A stretch of 9,997 nt of DNA from a bacterium (GTDB lineage Bacteria > Margulisbacteria > Marinamargulisbacteria > UBA6595). A program made the position numbers and the translations under genes. Positions 4,350 through 9,997 of the stretch are shown here, piece by piece; within the stretch, counting starts at the first letter, position 1, and each line of letters opens with the position of its first letter. Under the pieces are notes generated by a model that ran no database searches, was not told where the DNA came from, and saw nothing but the letters and a program-made list of their open reading frames with translations. The stretch is taken from the NCBI GenBank assembly GCA_027621615.1, contig JAQCBC010000017.1, positions 1-9,997 on the forward strand, written 5' to 3'.

Positions 4350-6914
4350 TTATTCTGGCAAAAATACGTACAGCTGCCAGGCCTGAAATGCTTGCTGAGC
4401 CATAGCCTGAACATCGGCATCTGTATAGGTAGACAATCGGGTTAATTGGGTCTCATGCGTATCCAAGGGTAGCCCCCATAATTGGTACCGGGCCGCTTGA
4501 TGCACCCGCGCGGATGGCGGATCTTGCGCTTGCTGATAGGCATAGCGTATCTGAGCTTGGGCCCGTTCGCGCTCCTCAGGGTCTAGACCGGCTGTTTTTA
4601 AAAGCTCAACCGTGTCCACCAGTTGCTGCTGAACGGTCGCAACGGATTCGGGGCTTGTGATTGCGTAAATATAAAAGACCCCGTGATCCCGATAAAACTG
4701 GGGCACCCCGTGCACCACATACACCAGCTCTTGCCCCCGCAACAGGGGGTGTAGGCGACCACCCGGATACTGCATACCGGCCAAAACTGTATCCAGCATC
4801 TGCCAATCCACCTGGGCATCAGGATCGTCCATAGCCGCAGCATCCACAGCCAAAATAACGGCAGCCACCGGCTGTTTAAGTGTCTTGGCATGGCTATCTT
4901 GAAGGCGTTTGGGCGAAATGGCTATTTGAGGCTTTGGAGGGCTTTTAACGCCATGTCCAAACAAATCCTGCATTTGGCTTTGCATGCGGGCGGGATTAAA
5001 ATCCCCACTCACGCTAATCACCAACGGGGCTTGCTGCAAGGCCCAATATACCGACCGCAGGCTGTCTGGGGTTTGTGCGGCCACATCCGATTCCTCACCA
5101 TCCAGGGGAATGGCATAGGGATGCCCCTGAAAAAAATGCGCCCGAACTTGGGCAAAGGCATCGCTGGCCCAGTGATCCCGCCGCTTGCGAATGCGGTCCA
5201 GCAACAACCGTTGCTCAACAGCCACATCATCCGGATCAACCACCGGATCATACAGGGCTGTACGCACGTGTTGAATCAGCGTGTGGATGACGCCCGGTGA
5301 CGCTGTCAACTCGATGACGGATTCATCATGCCCCATAGACAAGCCCACCTGTGCACCCACCGATTCGGCATACTGGCTTAACCGATTGGCCCCCAAGCCA
5401 AATAGTTGACTGGCTAGAGCGCCGGCACCCGGAGGTTCAGACGCCGCCCCATGCAAGAATCGAAACACAACCCGTACGGCGGGATCGGATGCATCGGGCT
5501 GACTGAATACGGGCACCCCGTTGTTTAGGGTTGCACGGCGATACTGCCCAGTATCCTCGGCGGCACTTTTGGCCTCAGTCCAGGGAACAAGCCGTGTTGT
5601 CATGGGCATGTGCTGGTGAATATACGCCTGCCAAACGCGCGTTAAATCAGCCGCTGTCACCGACGCAAATTGACGGGCATAGTACCCATAAAACCCAGGC
5701 CCTCCAGTGGCCAAGTGCGATTGGGCCAATCGATCCAATCGATCCGGTAGCGCTTGGCTGAGCAGGGCATCCTCTGCTAATTTTTGTTGTTTGGCTCGCC
5801 GAATGGCTGTGCGTTTAACTGTCAGATTATTCAGCGTTTCATACACCGCTTGAATGGCGGCATCGCGCTGATTGGGATCCACCGACAGCTGAATGTCAAA
5901 ATAACCCGTCACGCCCACCGGGGTGACTGAATGCACGGATACGGCATTGGCCAACCCTTGCTTAATTACCAACTGTTGGTACAACAACGACTCACGCCCA
6001 TGGCCCAAAATATAGGCCAATAAATCCAACGGATATAAATCCGGATGCGCCAAGTCAACCGTCGGAAAGCGAATGGATACGCGCTCAACCGCTGTGGGGC
6101 CTTCCACCACCAACTCCCGGGGCATCATCACCGGCTTGGGTTGAACCATGGGCATCGCCGGAGCCATGGCATGCGCTTGCTGACCAAACGCTGCCGCTAT
6201 ACTGGCCTTCACGGCGGCTACATCCACTGCACCCCCAACCAAGACAATCATATTCTCGGGAACATACTGACGCTGATAATAGGCTTGCAAATCCGCCGGC
6301 TGCAACGCATTAAACCGCCCCAGACGCCCCAAAATGGGATGCTCAGCGACCGTGCCGGCATAAAAATTTTCTTGTGAATACCGATACACCAACCGGTTGG
6401 GATCCGCCCAGGCCCGTTGCATTTCTTGTTGAATAACCCCACGCTCACGCTCAACTTCTTGGGGATCAAACGCGCACGCAAACAACCATTCCCCCATAAT
6501 TTCAATGGCTGCCGTCACCGAATCCGGCCCCGTATTAATAAAATAACCCGTATGGTCATCGGTTGTATACGCATTAAACGCACCGCCCAAGTAGTCTATT
6601 TTTTCTGAATACATCTGCTCCGAGCGATGCGTCGTTGACCCGCCCGCAACCACATGTTCTAAGTAATGCGAAATACCTGAGCCCGCCCATGGCGACTCGG
6701 TCAATCCGCCCGCTTTGACCACCACACGTACACTGGCCACCGCCGCTTCAGGATCCGCCACAATATACACATAAGCGCCATTATCCAATTGATAGGCATG
6801 TCGCTGGGATTCGGCGCACAGTACCCCACTGCCAACCAGCCCCCAAACCGTAAGCCCAAGCCCCAGCAGTCCGATTCGCCATCGTTGAATCTTGAGTAAC
6901 ATATACTCGCTCAT
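4350..6914 (-). CDS. Exported M16 family zinc peptidase (pitrilysin/insulinase-like, two-halves form)
   Basis: About 854 residues from the ATG at 6914 (MSEYM). The N-terminus has basic residues, then a hydrophobic stretch (IGLLGLGLTVWGLVGSGVL) ending at LCAES, a probable signal peptide; there is no proper lipobox. Counting from the upstream TTG at 6935, the inverted zinc motif HYLEH is at 90-94 and the third ligand Glu171 follows after 76 residues, the classic HxxEH-x76-E pattern, with the accompanying Glu164. Layout: active M16 N domain (about 50-200), M16 C domain (215-400), then a second, inactive half (about 470-840) lacking HxxEH, as is usual. It probably degrades peptides or processes proteins outside the cytoplasm; the substrate is unknown. 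The start is uncertain: TTG 6935, ATG 6932, ATG 6914 and ATG 6902 are in frame, none with a good SD. It follows ribD closely and is the last gene of the unit. Confidence 0.9.
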   Translation of the reverse strand: MSEYMLLKIQRWRIGLLGLGLTVWGLVGSGVLCAESQRHAYQLDNGAYVYIVADPEAAVASVRVVVKAGGLTESPWAGSGISHYLEHVVAGGSTTHRSEQMYSEKIDYLGGAFNAYTTDDHTGYFINTGPDSVTAAIEIMGEWLFACAFDPQEVERERGVIQQEMQRAWADPNRLVYRYSQENFYAGTVAEHPILGRLGRFNALQPADLQAYYQRQYVPENMIVLVGGAVDVAAVKASIAAAFGQQAHAMAPAMPMVQPKPVMMPRELVVEGPTAVERVSIRFPTVDLAHPDLYPLDLLAYILGHGRESLLYQQLVIKQGLANAVSVHSVTPVGVTGYFDIQLSVDPNQRDAAIQAVYETLNNLTVKRTAIRRAKQQKLAEDALLSQALPDRLDRLAQSHLATGGPGFYGYYARQFASVTAADLTRVWQAYIHQHMPMTTRLVPWTEAKSAAEDTGQYRRATLNNGVPVFSQPDASDPAVRVVFRFLHGAASEPPGAGALASQLFGLGANRLSQYAESVGAQVGLSMGHDESVIELTASPGVIHTLIQHVRTALYDPVVDPDDVAVEQRLLLDRIRKRRDHWASDAFAQVRAHFFQGHPYAIPLDGEESDVAAQTPDSLRSVYWALQQAPLVISVSGDFNPARMQSQMQDLFGHGVKSPPKPQIAISPKRLQDSHAKTLKQPVAAVILAVDAAAMDDPDAQVDWQMLDTVLAGMQYPGGRLHPLLRGQELVYVVHGVPQFYRDHGVFYIYAITSPESVATVQQQLVDTVELLKTAGLDPEERERAQAQIRYAYQQAQDPPSARVHQAARYQLWGLPLDTHETQLTRLSTYTDADVQAMAQQAFQAWQLYVFLPE

Positions 6915-6942
6915 GCTACCATGCCCACACATCAATCGCCAA

Positions 6943-6972
6943 CCAAGGGCTTACACACCCGTAAGCCCTTGG
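6943..6972 (-). promoter_or_regulatory. Perfect 12-bp hairpin spanning the ribD stop codon
   Basis: CCAAGGGCTTAC and GTAAGCCCTTGG are perfect reverse complements separated by a 6-nt loop (GGGTGT on the minus strand). The ribD stop TAA (6953-6951) lies in the 3' arm. No T-run follows, so it is not a Rho-independent terminator. It sits 10 nt before the first in-frame ATG of the peptidase gene. It could set mRNA stability or processing between the two cistrons or affect initiation of the second. Confidence 0.7.
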
Positions 6973-8012
6973 ATCATGACCGTATCATCAAACTGGTGCA
7001 CATGGGTATGCGAATAACGCAAACACCGGGCCAATGCGTCTGGACTGTTGCCGCCCCATCCCCGTGAGCCACCCAAAATACACGGGGCAATCATCACCAT
7101 CAACTCATCCACAACCCCCGCTTGGAGCAACTGATTGGCGACAGCCCCGCCCCCTTCCACGAGTAAATACGGGGATCTCCACACGGTACTTATAGGTTCC
7201 GATGGACCAAGGATCCCGTTGGCGTTGACCCGCTGAACATGGGTAATCCCTGCGGTGGATAGCGTTGTCGTGTACACGGGCCGATCCACGGCAAATAAAC
7301 GGGTATCGCACAATCGCTTGGGGGTATTGGGGTCTCGGGAAGCCACAATGACAGCCGGTGCCTGCCCATGCTCAACCCCATGCCGAATGGTTAACTCTGG
7401 ATCATCCATCCAAACGGTTTGCGCACCCACCACAATCGCATCCACAGCGTTGCGAATTTGGTGAACATACCGACGCGCCGACACACTGGTTAAGTACGCA
7501 CTATCGCCATTATCCAAGGCCAGCTTGCCATCCAAACTTTGCGCCAATTTTAAGGTGATAAAAGGCGCATCCGACTGGGGCCGATGAAACGCTGGGTTTA
7601 AAAACCGCGCATGGTCGGCCAATACGCCCCCTGTGACACCAATGCCCGCTGCTTCCAATACACACTGGGCCGGCAACCGGCGAACGTGCGGACTCGGGTC
7701 ATCCACCGCCCACACGACATGGTCAATGCCAGCCGAAATAATTGCGTCACAACACGGCGGTGTTTTCCCCCAATGGGTGCACGGCTCCAACGTAACATAC
7801 AAGGTTGCCCCCTGAGCCAAATCCCCCGCTTGATCCAAGGCCAACACCTCCGCATGCGCACACCCCGCCCGCACATGCACGCCATCGGCCACCCACTGGC
7901 CATCGCGGATAACTGCGGCGGCTACCACGGGGTTGGGTACCCCTAGCCCCCGATAGGGATGGGCTTTTTGAATTAACGCCCGCATCACAGCTATGGGATC
8001 GCGCCACGTCAT
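6951..8012 (-). CDS. ribD: Bifunctional riboflavin biosynthesis protein RibD (deaminase/reductase)
   Basis: 353 residues. Converts the GTP cyclohydrolase II product to 5-amino-6-ribitylamino uracil phosphate in two steps. The N-terminal deaminase domain (1-145) shows HAEVLAL (zinc ligand His53, catalytic Glu55) and LEPCTHWGKTPPC (zinc ligands Cys78 and Cys87). The reductase domain (about 149-350) shows ITLKLAQSLDGKLAL, TVWMDDPELTIR and LLVEGGGAVANQLL...VDELMVMIAPCILGG. Two family motifs are damaged: PNP-x-VG is PNPVVAAAV (the Gly is Ala), and NPxVaGxG after DDP is replaced by SPHVRRLPAQ with one extra residue. No other rib genes are in the window. The ATG overlaps the stop of the upstream PASTA gene (ATGA), so translation is coupled. 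The stop codon lies in a strong hairpin. Confidence 0.93.
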   Translation of the reverse strand: MTWRDPIAVMRALIQKAHPYRGLGVPNPVVAAAVIRDGQWVADGVHVRAGCAHAEVLALDQAGDLAQGATLYVTLEPCTHWGKTPPCCDAIISAGIDHVVWAVDDPSPHVRRLPAQCVLEAAGIGVTGGVLADHARFLNPAFHRPQSDAPFITLKLAQSLDGKLALDNGDSAYLTSVSARRYVHQIRNAVDAIVVGAQTVWMDDPELTIRHGVEHGQAPAVIVASRDPNTPKRLCDTRLFAVDRPVYTTTLSTAGITHVQRVNANGILGPSEPISTVWRSPYLLVEGGGAVANQLLQAGVVDELMVMIAPCILGGSRGWGGNSPDALARCLRYSHTHVHQFDDTVMIQGLTGV

Positions 8013-9169
8013 GGCGCATACACTCGGTCATACACCAACACCGATTCGTTATAATAGATTCGAATTTTTGTCCCCGACACAACCGGCACAACCACATCAA
8101 ACACATCCCCCGGTGGGTGCATCGCTGTATACACCGTCACCACATCCGTCTCTTGGGCCTCAATACGCACCGATTGGGTTGGCCAGTCCGAGGGAACCCA
8201 GCCAGACAAAACCACATCGACCACCGCTTGTTGGGTGAGCGCAGACAAGTCCATATTGGGGGTCACGTGTCGGGTTAAGGGCAAGCCCAAACTGGGTACG
8301 ACGCTTAGGGTATTGTCAGTAACCGTCGCATTGGGCGTGGGCACTTGCGCAAGAACAATCCCCACAGGCTCGGACATACTGTAATTGCCGGATGCTACCG
8401 CCAAGTCAAACCCATTCTCTGTCGCTAGTACACGGACTTGTTCCAACGGTTTGCCCAAGCCATTGGGAACGGTTAGCATGGGTAACCCTTTGGAGACCAT
8501 GACACGCAACGGACGCGACGCTTTCATCGTTCGCCCGGCTGGCGGAACAGTCGCAATAACCGACCCAGACGGAACCTGAACATTGTACTGATAACTCAAT
8601 TGAAACTGGGTATTTGCCAAAATCTCTCGTGCATCTGCCACGCCCATCCCCACAACATTGGGCACCGTCACCATATGGGTATCCCCGGACGGCCGTGTAT
8701 ACGCAAAGAGCAACACCAGAAACGCCAAACCAACACTCATGCATGCCCACAACACCCATCGCCAGAGCGACCGTTTTACACGGGCCCGGAGCAAGTTGTC
8801 CAACCGAGGAATGGGCACAAAGCGTGGCGCAATGTACAGGTGGCCATCCACACCCCAATGAACGTCCGATAGGCTCAGCCATTGAATGGGGTGACCGGCT
8901 GCCTGAAACCACGCTAAGATCGGTGGCAATGCCGCCTGAATTGCCGCCCGATCCGAACTGGTCACGGGCCGATTGGCATCCACCCCATCATCCCCATAAT
9001 AATAGGTAAATTCCACCCCATCATAGTCATAGTCTTGCAAGGGCAGCACACCCGTTGGCAGGGCGCCCCCCTGGGCCCGATACCAATCCAAATGCGCTGT
9101 TGTTACTGCAACACGATCAACCGGTACGGACTTACCCCTTCTTTCGACTGGTTCTTTTTTTTCTAACAA
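8009..9169 (-). CDS. Single-pass membrane protein with two PASTA repeats and a degenerate kinase-like N-terminus
   Basis: 386 residues from TTG at 9169. Order: cytoplasmic region 1-135; transmembrane helix about 136-157 preceded by basic residues (RARVKRSLWRW), giving an N-in topology; PASTA repeat 1 about 166-228 (TVPNVVGMGVADAREIL...SGSVIATVPPAG...RVMVSKG); PASTA repeat 2 about 231-295 (TVPNGLGKPLEQVRVLA...); C-terminal beta-rich domain about 300-386 like the cap after PASTA repeats in PrkC-type kinases. PASTA repeats bind peptidoglycan fragments or lipid II in known family members. Residues 41-118 resemble part of a Ser/Thr kinase domain but without the Gly-rich loop, VAIK lysine, HRD or DFG, so kinase activity is not expected. 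The TTG start has only a weak AAGG too close upstream and lies 38 nt inside the S1 gene; no in-frame ATG is available before the membrane helix. The stop overlaps ribD (ATGA). Confidence 0.85.
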   Translation of the reverse strand: MLEKKEPVERRGKSVPVDRVAVTTAHLDWYRAQGGALPTGVLPLQDYDYDGVEFTYYYGDDGVDANRPVTSSDRAAIQAALPPILAWFQAAGHPIQWLSLSDVHWGVDGHLYIAPRFVPIPRLDNLLRARVKRSLWRWVLWACMSVGLAFLVLLFAYTRPSGDTHMVTVPNVVGMGVADAREILANTQFQLSYQYNVQVPSGSVIATVPPAGRTMKASRPLRVMVSKGLPMLTVPNGLGKPLEQVRVLATENGFDLAVASGNYSMSEPVGIVLAQVPTPNATVTDNTLSVVPSLGLPLTRHVTPNMDLSALTQQAVVDVVLSGWVPSDWPTQSVRIEAQETDVVTVYTAMHPPGDVFDVVVPVVSGTKIRIYYNESVLVYDRVYAP

Positions 9170-9512
9170 GGCCTTGCTTAACTTTTAAATTGCGTCGAAC
9201 ATCGATCAATACCGAGTCCGCCTGTTTCATAAACTGGTTCATTTTTTCTTCAAATATTTCGTTGGCAACCGCCGGACTGCGCGGCACACGTGGCCCCTCA
9301 GATTGAACCTGACGAATGGAAAATTCCAACTGAGACTTATCGTTTTGGCGCAAAAATTTTACCTGAACCCCATCGCCAACCGATAACATATTGGTAATAT
9401 TGGTCACATAGTTTTCCGACACTTCCGAAATGTGGACCATGCCATCCTCGCCTGTTTCCAGACGCACAAACGCCCCAAACGACACCACGCTGGTGACGGT
9501 TGCGGCATGCAC
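9132..9512 (-). CDS. Small S1 RNA-binding domain protein (YabR/CvfD-like)
   Basis: 126 residues from the conventional GTG start at 9512. A single S1 (OB-fold) domain fills residues 1-70: VTSVVSFGAFVRLETGEDG, MVHISEVSENYVTNI and LSVGDGVQVKFL...LEFSIRQ, closest to the YabR/GSP13 group encoded next to divIC in Firmicutes. A helical linker and a very basic tail (RKKRTSRKKG) follow, suiting RNA or ribosome binding. The GTG start cuts off the first beta strand: the in-frame codons before it read LIPGS, completing the family motif PGSV. The only good SD in the area (AGGAG, 9580-9576) precedes an in-frame ATC at 9569, so the true product may be 19 residues longer. The upstream divIC-like gene ends at 9524; the downstream PASTA gene overlaps by 38 nt. 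Confidence 0.88.
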   Translation of the reverse strand: MHAATVTSVVSFGAFVRLETGEDGMVHISEVSENYVTNITNMLSVGDGVQVKFLRQNDKSQLEFSIRQVQSEGPRVPRSPAVANEIFEEKMNQFMKQADSVLIDVRRNLKVKQGLVRKKRTSRKKG

Positions 9513-9523
9513 AGATCCAGGAA

Positions 9524-9835
9524 TCAGCGCCTGGGCTTCTGTGGGACTTGGGTTATTTGATTCTGTGATGGCTGTCTCCTAATTTGATATACAACATCGT
9601 CCTTACTAACGTAATTTAACCGTTTTCGAATCAATGTGTCAACAAAATCAAGATTGTTCATACTTTCCAATTCTTCTGTCATAACAGCTAATTTAGACTC
9701 TATCTCGATCATTTTTTCATGATTTTTTTTGGCTTGGATCCGATACGCCGTATACCGATACACATTGTGAATCGTTTCGACCATCAAATATCCCACCAGG
9801 CATACGCCCAAAATACCGATGGCGATTCGGGCCAT
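9524..9835 (-). CDS. divIC: Septum formation initiator family protein (DivIC/FtsB-like)
   Basis: 103 residues. A short start, one transmembrane helix (about 3-20, IAIGILGVCLVGYLMVETI), then a coiled-coil helix (about 30-60, rich in Lys/Glu with heptad-like hydrophobics: KKNHEKMIEIESKLAVMTEELESM), then the family C-terminal motif NNLDFVDTLIRKRLNYVSKDDVVYQI, corresponding to the 'ReeLgyv..gE.vy' end of DivIC/FtsB. It should be a bitopic divisome component forming a coiled-coil complex with an FtsL-type partner and an FtsQ/DivIB-type protein. The last 18 residues are polar and unconserved. The ATG follows the eno stop directly (TAAATG, no gap, no SD), so translation is probably coupled to eno. 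Whether DivIC or FtsB is the better name depends on the lineage. Confidence 0.85.
   Translation of the reverse strand: MARIAIGILGVCLVGYLMVETIHNVYRYTAYRIQAKKNHEKMIEIESKLAVMTEELESMNNLDFVDTLIRKRLNYVSKDDVVYQIRRQPSQNQITQVPQKPRR
9567..9580 (-). promoter_or_regulatory. SD followed by a candidate ATC start codon of the S1 gene
   Basis: On the minus strand AGGAGA (9580-9575), then CAGCC, then ATC (9569-9567). The ATC is in frame with the S1 domain, and an in-frame stop TAG lies just upstream (9581-9579), limiting other choices. No ATG, GTG or TTG occurs in this frame between that stop and the GTG at 9512. Confidence 0.4.

Positions 9836-9997
<162 letters not shown>

Noticed and set aside
5724..5748. 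Tandem CAATCGATC repeat inside the M16 gene
   Set aside because: Only two copies, in frame, encoding a short LDRLDRL stretch; looks like ordinary coding sequence.
6800..6935. Lipoprotein signal (Cys after GVL) in the M16 peptidase
   Set aside because: The residue before Cys is Leu and the lipobox pattern is not met; an ordinary signal peptide ending near LCA fits better.

Overview
The window is a densely packed piece of bacterial chromosome made almost entirely of housekeeping genes. There is no rRNA, tRNA, CRISPR array, insertion sequence or phage module that I can see. By eye the base composition is fairly balanced. The gene set (YacP-type NYN protein, a DivIC-like protein followed by a small S1-domain protein, a PASTA-repeat membrane protein, a Firmicutes-style NAD malic enzyme) suggests a Gram-positive-type or related deep-branching (Terrabacteria-like) lineage. 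I cannot name the genus. Several genes lack a clear Shine-Dalgarno (SD) sequence and appear to be translated by coupling or from leaderless mRNA, while ugd and the M50 protease gene have good SDs.

Layout. (1) 2-757, plus: 3' part of a malic enzyme gene, cut by the window edge. (2) 754-2692, minus: operon xerC, site-2 protease (M50), yacP-like NYN nuclease; its end overlaps the malic enzyme end by 4 nt. (3) 2693-2801: divergent promoter region built around a perfectly palindromic -10 element, with a possible 24-codon leader ORF in front of ugd. (4) 2802-4193, plus: ugd, UDP-glucose 6-dehydrogenase. (5) 4194-4349: intergenic region with interlocking inverted repeats, a minus-strand terminator and a good minus-strand promoter; a small RNA is possible here. 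(6) 4350-9997, minus: a long tight run eno (3' end only), divIC-like, S1-domain protein, PASTA protein, ribD, M16 zinc peptidase.

How the genes fit together. Malic enzyme and enolase belong to central carbon metabolism. Ugd supplies UDP-glucuronate for surface polysaccharide. XerC resolves chromosome dimers. The DivIC-like and PASTA proteins are single-pass membrane proteins with expected roles at the divisome and cell wall. The S1 protein and the NYN protein act on RNA or ribosomes. RibD makes a riboflavin precursor, and the M16 peptidase is probably exported.

The most interesting item is the PASTA protein (8009-9169). Its cytoplasmic part looks like a shrunken, catalytically dead remnant of a PrkC-type Ser/Thr kinase, retaining only a stretch resembling beta4 through the catalytic loop and DFG region with every catalytic residue lost. 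The second is the S1 gene, whose domain start and ribosome binding site point to an ATC initiation codon. Others are the symmetric divergent promoter with a leaderless xerC, the leader ORF before ugd, the promoter-terminator cassette after the M16 gene, and a perfect 12-bp hairpin over the ribD stop codon.
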